A stretch of 64,000 nucleotides of DNA from Hofstenia miamia (Eukaryota; Xenacoelomorpha; Acoela): assembly GCA_004352715.1 (NCBI GenBank), contig SCFE01000015.1, positions 2,347,172-2,411,171 on the forward strand, read 5' to 3'. Positions 48,101-58,737 of the stretch are shown in pieces. The notes under the pieces were generated by a model. The model saw only the letters and a list, made by a program, of their open reading frames with translations, was not told the origin of the DNA and searched no databases. Position 1 is the stretch's first letter, and every line of letters begins with the position of its first letter. The translations under genes were made by a program, and so were the position numbers.

Positions 48101-49128
48101 AAATTTTGCAACAATTCCAGTTATTAGGTTGAGCAAGTTACCTAAAATGTTGACTGACATTTAAAACGTTATGTTTTTTGTAAACATTGAATTTAATTTT
48201 GCATTGCAGTGTGACATCATTCTGTAAGTAAAATTCAGTAAATTGGTCTTCCAAATGACACTTAAACCTTGAAATTGGCATGAAGTTAACCTATTATCTT
48301 ACTTATTTCAACCTAATAATTGTACATTCTGAAAAACTGGAAAATTTAATTTCATGAAAAAATTAATATTAATGAAAAGGAAGTAATCTTAGGCTAAAAA
48401 CTCCATAGTATTGAAATAATAAATGAAATGTAACTTGGAATTTTCTTTTAAAAACTATTTCAACTCAAGTTTGAAGCCAAGCCAAATTGTTCAAATGTAA
48501 ATTGAAAGCATTGCTATCATTTTCTTTAGAGCAGAGCAGAATTCATCAAGATACTGCACTATTGCATTTGCCTCTTCTAATGTTTAGTGATGGCTGCAAC
48601 AATTACTTAAAGTTAGGTTGAAGGGAGTCCTGCAAATCAGGATATTTTGTGTGTTAAGTGAGGTCAGTCTCTTAAAATATGATTTGAGTCAGTCTCAAGT
48701 TGAGTTGATTTGCATTTGGAATCATGATTCTTATCCATGCACATAGGCCTATTAATATCACATACTCAAATTAAATAATCAAGTGTTCCTCAAGTATAGA
48801 AAAATTAATTCTGTAAATATATTTGTAATAGGTAAAAAATGCATGATTGATCATTATTGTACATAGATGCTATAAAACTAAGTACTATTTGAATAAAGTG
48901 TGAAGCTTGCTTAAAGACTTGCAATCACAACTTTTGTTAATGAAGTTTTAAAGTACTTTTTATAAAAGACTAGAAAATGAATTGTTTTATGCTAAGAAAT
49001 TTAAAACAATCCAATTGGAAGGAAGGGCTACCAATGTAATATCAATCAATTCTAACATTTTGATGTTAGTAACAATTATTCAATAAACAATTTTGTTCAA
49101 CACCAATTTTTGTACAAATGTCTTCAAT
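45111..49128. other. Intergenic AT-rich sequence
   Basis: This is 4 kb without a recognised gene. Short TA tracts lie near 45115-45130 and 45375-45392. The plus-strand frames at 46164-46400, 46337-46528 and 47172-47405 show no family features. Confidence 0.5.
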
Positions 49129-49162
49129 TAATAATAATAATAATAACAATAATAATAATAAT
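49129..49162. repeat. (AAT)n microsatellite
   Basis: AAT units with one interruption directly precede the 5' truncated end of the R2/R4-type LINE. The same motif forms that element's 3' tail. Confidence 0.9.
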
Positions 49163-49334
49163 AGCTTAGTGTATGCAGGTGCATGTGTGGTGCTGAAAAA
49201 TGTAGCCATGGACATGAAAAAGAAAAGATGACAAGATAAGAGAGACAGAAAGCCAGCATGGGAGAAAAGAATTGAGAATAAGGTGGCAAAGATTAGGCAG
49301 TAAATAGGGAAGATCAGGACAAGTAAGGTAGTGC

Positions 49335-50880
49335 ATGAGAAGTGCAGGGTAGGTAAAGGCAAGACTATTAAAAACTGCAAGAGAAGAGCTTAAGCAGAGA
49401 TTTGTTGCAAAAGCTGAGAAACTGAAAAAATATAGGACAAGGACAAAGCAGGCAGGAGACAATATAGAGCTTGAGACCCAAGAAGGAAGATTATACAAAG
49501 AACTAGATGCAGGAGGAAAGGCTACAGCTAAAGCAGGCAAGGGTGCAGTAAGGTTCTGGGAGAATATATGGGGAAATGTGGGATCAGAGATAGAGAGTGT
49601 GCAGATGCAGAAAGAAGTCAGGCAAGAAGAAGAAATAATCACAACTGCAAAGTTGAAGGAGGCTCTAAAGAAGATGAAGAACTGGAAGGCGCCAGGCAAA
49701 GATGAGGTACATGGGTATTGGCTGAAGAAATTCACAAGTGTTCATGAGAGACTAGCAGTAGCATTGGAGGAGTGTGTGGTGAGTGGGTATCCAGAGTGGA
49801 TGGTAGTGGGAAAAACATTTCCGATACAGAAGGACCCAAAGAAAGGTAGTGCTAACTTCAGTGATTTCAAGTAGGCTGTCATGTTACTTAGAACAGAATA
49901 GGTTGATACCAGAGGAGCAGAAGGGATGTAGGACAAAGACGAGAGGATGCAAAGATCAGTTGTTGATAGACCAGGCAGTTGTGGAGAATTGTAGAAGAAG
50001 GAAGACAAACTTGGCAATGGCATGGATAGACTACAGGAAGGCATATGACAGCATATCACATAAGTGGATATTGAAGATGTTAGAGGCTAATGGAGTTTCA
50101 CAGAAATGGGTTGAGTTTCTATAGAGAGAGATGGGAAGTGGCAGACTGAGATAGATGGGCATAGGTTGAGGTTAGACGGGGTATATTCCAGGGAGACAGC
50201 TTAGCGCCACTACTGTTTGTAGTTAGCTTAATACCTATCACAGAAAAGTTAAAGGAGACAGGCATAGGGTATAAGATGGAGAAGAATGGTAGAGCAGTGA
50301 GTCACCTGTGGTACATGGACGACCTGAAGATGTATGCTAGTTCAAGGAAGATGTTGCAGAAGCAAGTGGAGACATTGGAGAAGGCAAGCAGAGATTCAGG
50401 GTTGGAGTTTGGATTAGGAAAGTCTGCAGCAGTGACAATGACTAGAGGCAAGTGTGTGGATGGGGATGGTTTGATGACGAGCAGTGGGGATACGATTCAG
50501 AAAGTCAAAGAGGGGTACAAGTACTTAGGTGTGATAGAGAAAGACAGAACAGATCACGAGGAAATGAAGATGAGGCTAAGGAAAGAATACAAGAGGAGAG
50601 TAAGGAAGTTACTACAGAAGTCAGCATTGAATAGACATAATAGTATTAATGCAATTAATACATGGGCGATACCAGTTTTGAGATATTCAGCAGGAATAGT
50701 TAGATGGAACAAGAATGAACTTAGGGAACTAGACGAAGAGACAAGCAAGGTACTAGCAGCAGAGAGGGCTTTCAACTTAAATGGAGATTTGGATAGGCTG
50801 TACATGGCAAGGAATAAAGGAGGGAAAGGGCTGCTAAGTGTGGAGGAAACTGTAGAAGCAGAAGCACTAGGGCTATAGGA
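49335..50880 (+). pseudogene. R2/R4-type LINE reverse transcriptase, broken
   Basis: The frame to 49874 contains WKAPGKDEVHGYWLKKF, a hallmark of the pre-RT region in R2/R4-type elements. It then breaks near 49860, where roughly 15 codons (the usual YRPI..LP block) seem deleted. The frame at 49849-50124 gives [19 protein letters not shown] and motif A as [16 protein letters not shown] stop follows, then QGDSLAPLLFVVSLIPI near 50183-50235. The active-site box YMDDL at 50312-50326 is intact in the frame running to 50878. Confidence 0.87.
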
Positions 50881-51023
50881 GAATGTAGAAGCACAACTTA
50901 GAGGGTCAATACTGAAGGACACTAAGAAGTTAAGGAAGGTAAGAACTGAGAGTGAAAGAAAGACAACATACCAGAGTAGGATGGAATTAGAGAGACAAAC
51001 AAGGTATAGGCAGAAGACAATGC

Positions 51024-51794
51024 ATGGAGAATACTGGAGGAACACAGAAAAATGTGACCGAGAAGAAGGCAGGACTAAAAAGTGAAACAGAAGCACTGAT
51101 AATGGCAGCACAGGAGCAAGCAATAAGAACAAACTGGTTGAAGAAGCATATAGACAGAAGAGTAGAAGTAAGTGATAAGTGTAGGCTATGTAAGAAAGAG
51201 GCGGTGACAGTAGGTCATCTGATAGCAGGGTGTGAGAAGTTGGCGCAGAATGAGTATAAGTTCAGGCATGACAAGGTAGGACGAATGGTACATTGGAGCT
51301 TGAGCAGGCAGCATAAGTTAGAAGCAGGAGACAAGTGGTATGAGCACAAGCCACAGGTCATCATAGAAAATGAGAAAGTTAAGATACTGTGGGATTTCAA
51401 CATCCAGACAAGCAAGGTAATAGAAGCACGAAGGCCAAACATAGTAGTAGTAGACAAAGAGAAAAGGCTGGGAACATTGATAGACATAGCAGTACCAAAG
51501 GACAGAAATGTAGAAAGCAAGGAGTAAGAGAAGATAGACAAGTATAGAGAATTGGCAAAGGAAATAGAAAGGCTGTGGAAGCTAAAGAAAGTTGAAGTTG
51601 TCCCGGTAATAGTAGTCGCACTAGGAGCAGTAAGTAAGAAGCATAAGAGATACTTAGAGGAGTTGGGAGTACCAAAGTGGGGAGGAGCAGTAGCACAGAA
51701 GGCAGCATTGTCAGGAACAGCTAGAGTCCTGAGGAAAGCTCTCAGACTCCCTGGAACTGGTGAGTTCCCCAAGCTGAGAGGGATACCAGCATGA
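51024..51794 (+). pseudogene. R2/R4-type LINE zinc motif and restriction-like endonuclease
   Basis: CRLCKKEAVTVGHLIAGC near 51180-51233 is a CX2CX8HX4C motif. It is followed by NEYKFRHDKVGRMVHW. The nuclease then reads ARRPNIVVVDKE and TLIDIAVPKD. In this PD-(D/E)XK-type nuclease the family motif is RPD, and here the aspartate is asparagine. One stop at 51525 splits the domain, and the rest continues in the same style (EVVPVIVVALGAVSKK, then ALSGTARVLRKALRLPGTGE) to a terminal stop near 51794. Confidence 0.85.
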
Positions 51795-51836
51795 AGCTGT
51801 GAGAAGTAAGAAGGATAATAATAATAATAATAATAA

Positions 51837-52329
51837 TTTATTTTTAAACTTTTGTACAGTACAAACAAGTATAAAAATACGTATTAAGGTTTAAAGTAAA
51901 TTTTTCTATAATTTCACTTGGCTGCAAATTTTATGCAATATTGAATCAGAATAACTTTAAATGACTCAATCAAATTTGAAATCTGCTAATAGTGGTTAGG
52001 GTTTTAACTTGAATTTACCCCAACATGAAATTTCAAGTACTCACAGAGCCCTAGTTGATGTATTGAGTTAGACAATAATTCCCTAATAGAAAATTTCAAA
52101 CACTATTATAGTACACTTCTTGTACATCATGAATATAAAATCCTTTTCAGAGAACAGACTTTCATCTGAACAGAGAAGATATAAACTTATGTAACACAAG
52201 TTGAATATTTGTATTCAAGACCTGTGTAAAGCAATCTTCTTCCATTTGATCCAGATTTTATAAAAGAAAATAAAACAAAAACCAAGACAAACAAGAATAT
52301 TAATTCTTCAAAAAGAGCATTAATAATAA
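51837..52329. other. Intergenic AT-rich sequence
   Basis: No feature is recognised here. Confidence 0.5.
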
Positions 52330-53099
52330 AAACAGGTTAAAAAAGTTAAATACTTTCATCTTGCAGAAATTTGTAAATGTGATTATAGAACCACAAAAAT
52401 GTGGTGGGATAGAAGAACAGGTTTTGTAAGCACTGATCAGTTACTACATAAAATCAGTTCAGGTAGACCAACACATTCAACTTTCAATACACCTGCAAGG
52501 GTAAACAATGCTATTGAACTTTGTGAAGATCTTGAAGAAGGTTTTCATCAAGGTGATGCAGTAAATGAATTGTTGTATTAAAACATTATATAATAATCAT
52601 ACTCATCCAAAATGCGGAGAATACCATCTACAAAAAAGTCACTCATAACTATACTACATGTAAGAAAAGAGTCAATTATTGCAAAAATGTATTAACAAAA
52701 CTGGTAAAGTAAAAAAATGTTTAATGATGCCACGCATATTCATCACAAACAGGTTCATTTTATGGCTTAAATCAAAGTGATCAAAGACAATGTCGTCACA
52801 TAAAATTATGAAACCTCTCTGACATGTACTAAATGAATTACACAATCCAAAAGTTCAAGCAATGTTTGCATGTAATAGATGGTGTGTTGCAGTATATTGT
52901 CATGCAAGCAAAGCTAAAAAAACAAAGAGGAAAAGGTTATAAACATCTTCATCATAAAGTAAATGCTATTGAAATAATAAAAAAAAACTTACTTTGTATG
53001 ATAACATTCCAAACTTCTGGAATACTGCTGTCACTAGAAATATATCTAAAGGAGCACTTGCATCAAATTGTGAAATCTGTAAGAAGATTATTCAACTGA
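52330..53099 (+). pseudogene. Possible DNA-transposon (Tc1/IS630-like) remnant
   Basis: The frame before and through 52399-52581 reads HLAEICKCDYRTTKMWWDRR and soon after SSGRPTHSTFNTPARVNNAI. This resembles the paired helix-turn-helix and SGRP linker in Tc1/IS630-like transposases. Downstream frames to 53099 (52833-53099 is lysine-rich) may be the decayed catalytic part, but no DDE motif is recognised. The assignment is tentative. Confidence 0.3.
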
Positions 53100-53819
53100 A
53101 ATTTGAGCATAATGGTTTGTAAACTGTAAACTTGTTAATATTCAATGTTTTGTGGTGTATTTAATTAAATAAGCAACTGTTGAAAAAACCAACATGAACT
53201 TTTTACCAACCATGGTATGATGAATTTTTTCTCTCGCTCATTGTACATAAACATAAATACAAAAAGTATCACAATATCTTGCCATCATGCAGATAACATC
53301 ACACAATGCAAAACTTGATCATATGTGAATTTTTTTACTATACTATACTTTTGGGCCGTACTGTATGACACCTGTATAAAAGAATTCAGCACTTTCAAAA
53401 TATATACCCATTTGAAAATATTGAATGATCAAGTTTCTTCACAAATAAGGAATATAAAGAAAAAAATTAGCACATTATTAAATAGGTGAACACTTGATAA
53501 GTCTAACACATATATTTTCAACAGCCAATATGAATTTTGCAAAATTTAACAACAATTGAAGCATAATTTGAGTTACACTGCACGAGAGTTTTCTCAAATC
53601 TGTAACGATTCCTTAAACAATTCTAGAAGCTCATTTATTGCAAACAAATAAAAAATATCTATAAATTGAGAATTATTTCCTCTGTCATTTACGTGTCAAA
53701 ATCCAAGTCTATAAATATATATAATAATTATTATTATTGTTTTAGATTTGCTATATTTTATATGTACAAAGTCATGACAGATAATAGATAAAATTTACAA
53801 AATGTTTAATTTAAGTGTT
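53100..53819. other. Intergenic AT-rich sequence
   Basis: No feature is recognised, apart from a short ATT-rich patch near 53725-53740. Confidence 0.5.
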
Positions 53820-54408
53820 CGTTTTCGAGTTTTGCTTCAATGTACTTCAAAGTTTTTTTCTTGTAATTGGTTCTACAAGAAGGCAAACGATAACTTTTTA
53901 CTCTTTCGCTTTTAACTTTTTGCATATTAGTTAGCACCTCACTTAAACAGTGATTCGGATTATATTTAATTTTTATACATTGGCTCTTACTCCATTTTTA
54001 ATTACATCACTAATTGTTGGCACACTCATATTCAATATTTTGGTGGCTCTTGATGATATATAATTCAAATGTTCAATCTTTGCTCCGCAAATGACATTTG
54101 TTGCATATGTTAATTTGCTAACGATTTGTGAGTTCTAGAAAAGTATTAAATCTTTTTCATTGAAACTTTTCTTTTTAAGTAAGGTAACATTACTAGTGCT
54201 TTTCTGCCATTATAAATTTACTTTGAATTTCTGAATTAAGTTTAATAATGAAATATTCACCCAAACGCATGGTTTCTTCTGTACGTTTAATCTCCATGTT
54301 TTCAATTTTCAGCTTCTCTCTTGTCAATAACGTTTTTGATGTATTTATTACAATTTCAATATTTTTCGCTTTATTAAAGATAATCCAATTTGTACTGTTA
54401 TTTAGCAT
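53820..54408 (-). pseudogene. Decayed LINE reverse transcriptase C-terminal fragment
   Basis: The minus-strand frame at 54193-54408 reads EIVINTSKTLLTREKLKIEN and then EETMRLGEYFIIKLNSEI. It has the layout of the region after the RT active site (N..KT......I......YLG..I). The next frame downstream to about 53820 contains LTYATNVICG and RATKILNMSVPTISDVI, in keeping with the C-terminal region of a LINE. It is distinct from the copy at 54.7-56.3 kb and poorly preserved. Confidence 0.4.
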
Positions 54409-54421
54409 TTGTTATTAAGTT

Positions 54422-54423
<2 letters not shown>

Positions 54424-54460
<37 letters not shown>

Positions 54461-54480
54461 TTATTTATTTATTAATGAAG
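54424..54480. repeat. (TA)n and (TTTA)n tract at gap edge
   Basis: The TA tract passes into TTTA units and AATGAAG before the gap. On the minus strand this is an (AAAT)n tail. The last 30 bases are repeated on the far side of the gap (54669-54698). Confidence 0.85.
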
Positions 54481-54668
54481 NNNNNNNNNNNNNNNNNNNN
54501 NNNNNNNNNNNNNNNNNNNNNNNNNNNNNNNNNNNNNNNNNNNNNNNNNNNNNNNNNNNNNNNNNNNNNNNNNNNNNNNNNNNNNNNNNNNNNNNNNNNN
54601 NNNNNNNNNNNNNNNNNNNNNNNNNNNNNNNNNNNNNNNNNNNNNNNNNNNNNNNNNNNNNNNNNNNN
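54481..54668. other. Assembly gap, 188 N
   Basis: This is a run of unknown bases with identical sequence on both sides. Confidence 0.99.
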
Positions 54669-54744
54669 ATATATTTATTTATTTATTTATTAATGAAGTT
54701 AGTGCTTTCTACAATATAGAGAAAAAGTGTACAAAAAGCCACTA

Positions 54745-55538
54745 TTAAGTACTAACTGAATTATTTCTATTTCTTTGTTGCAGAGATAAAGATAGCGATA
54801 TTTCTTGGTTACTATAATAGTTCATTTTAATTTCGAAAAGTATTTTCAATTGATAGTTAAATAAGTTTTTAGTCATTAATTTTAGATTGATAATAGAAAA
54901 ATGATGTACTTCGTTATTTGTATTTATTGAAGTAATTGTTTGACTGGTAAGATAATTCTTTGTTGGAGCATTCTTGATAAAATTAGTCACTTTCTTTTTT
55001 TTAGATCGAGTATCTTTATCCAATTTATTCCATAATTTTACTGCAATATTTATGAATGAATTATTCATAATTTTGTTTCTAAATTTCTTGCATTGATATG
55101 TACCACGTCTAATATTATATTTTAGGGAGATGTTATCTTTCATTTTATAAAATATTTCCAAGATCTTTTGTTGCATGATATCATCTGGATATAATACCAT
55201 ATAATCTTTTGCCAATTTTCCTTTAATTCGATTATTATTGCTATTGACAATTTTGCTTATGCAATTGAAAATCTTATTTAATTTTCTTTTAGAATTTTCG
55301 CATAGATTTGTTAGCAAGTAACAAGAATACGTATATTTTGATACAACCATTGACTTAAATAACATTGCGATCCATTTCTTGGTAATAAATCTGTTATTTT
55401 TTTAATGAACTTGATGGTACTAGCCATTTTTTGAATTAAAGAATTTGTATGATTTTTTAATTTTAGTTGATTATCAATTAACACTCCTAAATATTTTATT
55501 TTTGGTTGCTTCATTATTTCTTTGTTGTTAAGATACAA
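54745..55538 (-). pseudogene. LINE C-terminal region after the RT
   Basis: The frame at 55538-55311 reads QPKIKYLGVLIDNQLKLKNH, the standard YLG block after the RT palm. A shift near 55340 leads into 55365-54745 (YPDDIMQQKILEIFYKMKDN, FINIAVKLWNKL), the usual LINE C-terminus with the (V)xLWN.L motif. One frameshift breaks it. Confidence 0.85.
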
Positions 55539-56261
55539 TTATGTCTTTGTTTCGCTTTTTGTTAATTTATTCACTTGCATAAAAGCAGTTTTTTCAATAT
55601 TCAGAGACATCATGTTTTTGTTATAGTAGTCATGTATGAGATATAAATTGGATTGCAGTTCATCGATGTTTGTTGTATAGATTAATGTATCATCTGCATA
55701 TAACATACAGTATATATGTATGTGATTTGAAATATCATTTATATAGATGTTAAACAACAAAGGACCCAAAACAGAACCTTGCGGAACACCCCTTTCAATT
55801 TTCAAAAGATTTGATGATTCTATTTTAAATTGCACAAATTGATATCTATTATTTAAGTAATCATCAATAAGTGAAGAAAAAGTAAGGTCGAAGTTGTATG
55901 AATCTTTCAATTTTTTAATCAATATTCTATGATCTATAGAATTGAATGCTTTTGCAAGGTCTAAAGAAAGAATGTATACACTTTCCTTTCTATCTGTGAG
56001 TTGTCTCCAATCTTCTACAGTATCATTCATAGTAGAAGAATGTTTTCTAAATCCAAATTGATTTTGATTAAACAAGTTGTATTTTTAAAATAACAGCTAA
56101 TCTAATCGTGTAAAATTTTTTCGAAAATCTTATTAATTCCAGTTAATATTGATATAGGTCTGTAGTTTGAGGAAATGTTGCTTATACATTTTTAAAGATT
56201 GGAATAACTTTTGCAACCTTTAGTTCATCAGGATATTTGTTGAATTTAATGCATTCATTAA
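55539..56261 (-). pseudogene. LINE reverse transcriptase core
   Basis: From the gap, the first frame reads YPDELKVAKVIPIFK (RT motif 1). A damaged stretch follows around 56080-56190. Then 56075-55539 is open, with QNQFGFRKHSSTMNDTV, SLDLAKAFNSIDHRILIKKL (motif A), GVPQGSVLGPLLFNIYINDI (motif B), and the active-site box YADDTLIY at about 55687-55710. All three catalytic aspartates are present. The frame ends at 55539 by a stop, with coding sequence continuing in another frame. Confidence 0.88.
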
Positions 56262-57261
56262 NNNNNNNNNNNNNNNNNNNNNNNNNNNNNNNNNNNNNNN
56301 NNNNNNNNNNNNNNNNNNNNNNNNNNNNNNNNNNNNNNNNNNNNNNNNNNNNNNNNNNNNNNNNNNNNNNNNNNNNNNNNNNNNNNNNNNNNNNNNNNNN
56401 NNNNNNNNNNNNNNNNNNNNNNNNNNNNNNNNNNNNNNNNNNNNNNNNNNNNNNNNNNNNNNNNNNNNNNNNNNNNNNNNNNNNNNNNNNNNNNNNNNNN
56501 NNNNNNNNNNNNNNNNNNNNNNNNNNNNNNNNNNNNNNNNNNNNNNNNNNNNNNNNNNNNNNNNNNNNNNNNNNNNNNNNNNNNNNNNNNNNNNNNNNNN
56601 NNNNNNNNNNNNNNNNNNNNNNNNNNNNNNNNNNNNNNNNNNNNNNNNNNNNNNNNNNNNNNNNNNNNNNNNNNNNNNNNNNNNNNNNNNNNNNNNNNNN
56701 NNNNNNNNNNNNNNNNNNNNNNNNNNNNNNNNNNNNNNNNNNNNNNNNNNNNNNNNNNNNNNNNNNNNNNNNNNNNNNNNNNNNNNNNNNNNNNNNNNNN
56801 NNNNNNNNNNNNNNNNNNNNNNNNNNNNNNNNNNNNNNNNNNNNNNNNNNNNNNNNNNNNNNNNNNNNNNNNNNNNNNNNNNNNNNNNNNNNNNNNNNNN
56901 NNNNNNNNNNNNNNNNNNNNNNNNNNNNNNNNNNNNNNNNNNNNNNNNNNNNNNNNNNNNNNNNNNNNNNNNNNNNNNNNNNNNNNNNNNNNNNNNNNNN
57001 NNNNNNNNNNNNNNNNNNNNNNNNNNNNNNNNNNNNNNNNNNNNNNNNNNNNNNNNNNNNNNNNNNNNNNNNNNNNNNNNNNNNNNNNNNNNNNNNNNNN
57101 NNNNNNNNNNNNNNNNNNNNNNNNNNNNNNNNNNNNNNNNNNNNNNNNNNNNNNNNNNNNNNNNNNNNNNNNNNNNNNNNNNNNNNNNNNNNNNNNNNNN
57201 NNNNNNNNNNNNNNNNNNNNNNNNNNNNNNNNNNNNNNNNNNNNNNNNNNNNNNNNNNNNN
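56262..57261. other. Assembly gap, exactly 1,000 N
   Basis: A round 1,000 suggests a gap of unknown length. Confidence 0.99.
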
Positions 57262-57929
57262 TACTAAAGGTAAAATTACATACTATGAATATGTTACCTC
57301 AATAACACTAATATATTAATATAATATAAAAGGTATTTTTATAATCGAAGAAATTGGTCTATGTTACCGGTGCATTCACAAAGATGCTGAGAATTTCATG
57401 ATAACGTGTTATCAAGAATATAATGGAGCATTGAAGCGTTTGTGTTGTATTTGGAAGAAATACTTGATGATCGTGTCATATTCACCAAGATATATTATAA
57501 TTGAGAAGATCATTACCACAATATGTAGCTACAGCAGGGAAAGTGTGGAAAGTAACAACAAGAACATAATTGAAAATTTCATGAGACTCATTATTTAAAA
57601 GAGTCATTTTGTTGCCATAACACAAGAAATTTATATTTAATTTTATTGGAGCGTGACTATTTAAAATTTCGAGAAACAAAAACAAAGATTTTCACTTTTA
57701 AAAGTTTATTTGTTATTTGATAAGATGAACCACAGAAATACAGAATAGTGATTCAGTCCAATGAGAAATTTATCACAATATGGGTCTGTTGTAACAAGGA
57801 AAATTACGCATTCAATTGGTTTGTATTCAAACATTAAAGCATAACATTGAAGATGTCTCTAATAGCAATACTAAATTTGTCGATATTGAACTTTGAGTCC
57901 CAAACCTTGATGTTGGTATAATATTTCAA
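57262..57929. other. Intergenic AT-rich sequence
   Basis: No gene is recognised. The plus-strand frame at 57398-57598 and the minus-strand frame at 57834-58160 have no clear family features. Confidence 0.45.
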
Positions 57930-57945
57930 AAATAATGACATTGTT

Positions 57946-58700
57946 TTGCTTTTTAAGTCAAGTGAAGAGACAAAGACGGCAGAAGCAGCATTAGGAAAGA
58001 TTAAAAATATCAATCTGAGAACCTCAACAAAATTTTTACCAAAACTTATTATTGCAAATATTCCCATATATGAAGAATTTACAGATTTTAATGCATTTAA
58101 AAGTAATTTATTGATTGATAATAAAGAAATATTAAAGATGTTAATGAAATGACATATCAATATTATTTTCTAAAACAAACTATATGAAGAATTCTAATGA
58201 AGTTATTATAAAGGTTATACTTAAAATACGTTTACTAATTCTCAATAAAAAGCTGAAATGGGGACTCTGAGTATTAAAGATCATCACTATGTCAAGATGT
58301 GTTGTAACTGTGGTAAATATGGACACTCATCAAAAAGTTGCAATAATGAGACATTATCATGTATGTTTTGCTCAGATAATCACAGTTATAAAGAATGTCC
58401 CATCAAAAATGACAAGAATGAACATAATTGTATANNNNNNNNNNNNNNNNNNNNNNNNNNNNNNNNNNNNNNNNNNNNNNNNNNNNNNNNNNNNNNNNTA
58501 AATATGGACACTCATCAAAAAGTTGCAATAATGAGACATTATCATGTATGTTTTGCTCAGATAATCACAGTTATAAAGAATGTCCCATCAAAAATGACAA
58601 GAATGAACATAATTGTATAAATTCAGATAATTCTAAACTTGGAAATCATCTAATCACAATGCATTTAGTAGAAAATGCCCAATATACATTGAAGAACTAA
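57946..58700 (+). pseudogene. LINE ORF1 (gag-like) with CCHC zinc knuckles
   Basis: The frame at 57946-58152 ends an RNA-binding-type region (LPKLIIANIPIYEEF). After a stop, CCNCGKYGHSSKSCNNE and CMFCSDNHSYKECPIKND form two CCHC-type knuckles, as in Jockey and I-type ORF1 proteins that coat LINE RNA. The knuckle region occurs twice because 121 bases are repeated on either side of the gap at 58435-58498. Confidence 0.8.
58435..58498. other. Assembly gap, 64 N
   Basis: The 121 bases before the gap (58314-58434) are identical to the 121 bases after it (58499-58619). Confidence 0.99.
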
Positions 58701-58737
58701 ATATTACGATTAGAAAAACTCAATATGATTTAAGAAA

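Larger units (their letters stand above)
49163..51836 (+). mobile_element. LINE with restriction-like endonuclease (R2/R4-type), degenerate
   Basis: The element is about 2.65 kb and plus-strand purine-rich, unlike its AT-rich flanks. It carries an RT, a CCHC zinc motif and a C-terminal restriction-like endonuclease. It ends in an (ATA)n tail at 51814-51836. The N-terminal DNA-binding region is missing. Stops and frameshifts occur at several places. R2-group elements normally insert in fixed gene targets, but this copy is in ordinary AT-rich DNA. Confidence 0.87.
54669..56261 (-). mobile_element. APE-type LINE, 3' half with RT
   Basis: On the minus strand the copy enters from the gap at 56262, runs through the RT and C-terminal region, and ends about 54692 with an (AAAT)n tail. 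It is the best preserved RT in the window. It may belong to the same family as the ORF1/endonuclease copies at 57.9-60.5 and 61.5-62.6 kb, which stop just before the RT. Confidence 0.85.

Noticed and set aside
49166-49735. 189-codon minus-strand frame rich in Ser, Leu and Phe
   Set aside because: Antisense shadow of the purine-rich R2/R4-type LINE. The plus strand carries RT motifs.
51215-51868. 217-codon minus-strand frame
   Set aside because: Antisense shadow of the zinc motif and endonuclease region of the same LINE.
56237-57319. 360-codon frame
   Set aside because: Nearly all N from a 1,000-base gap.
58314-58619. True tandem duplication of zinc knuckles in LINE ORF1
   Set aside because: The 121-base copies are identical and separated by a short gap, which points to an unmerged contig overlap.
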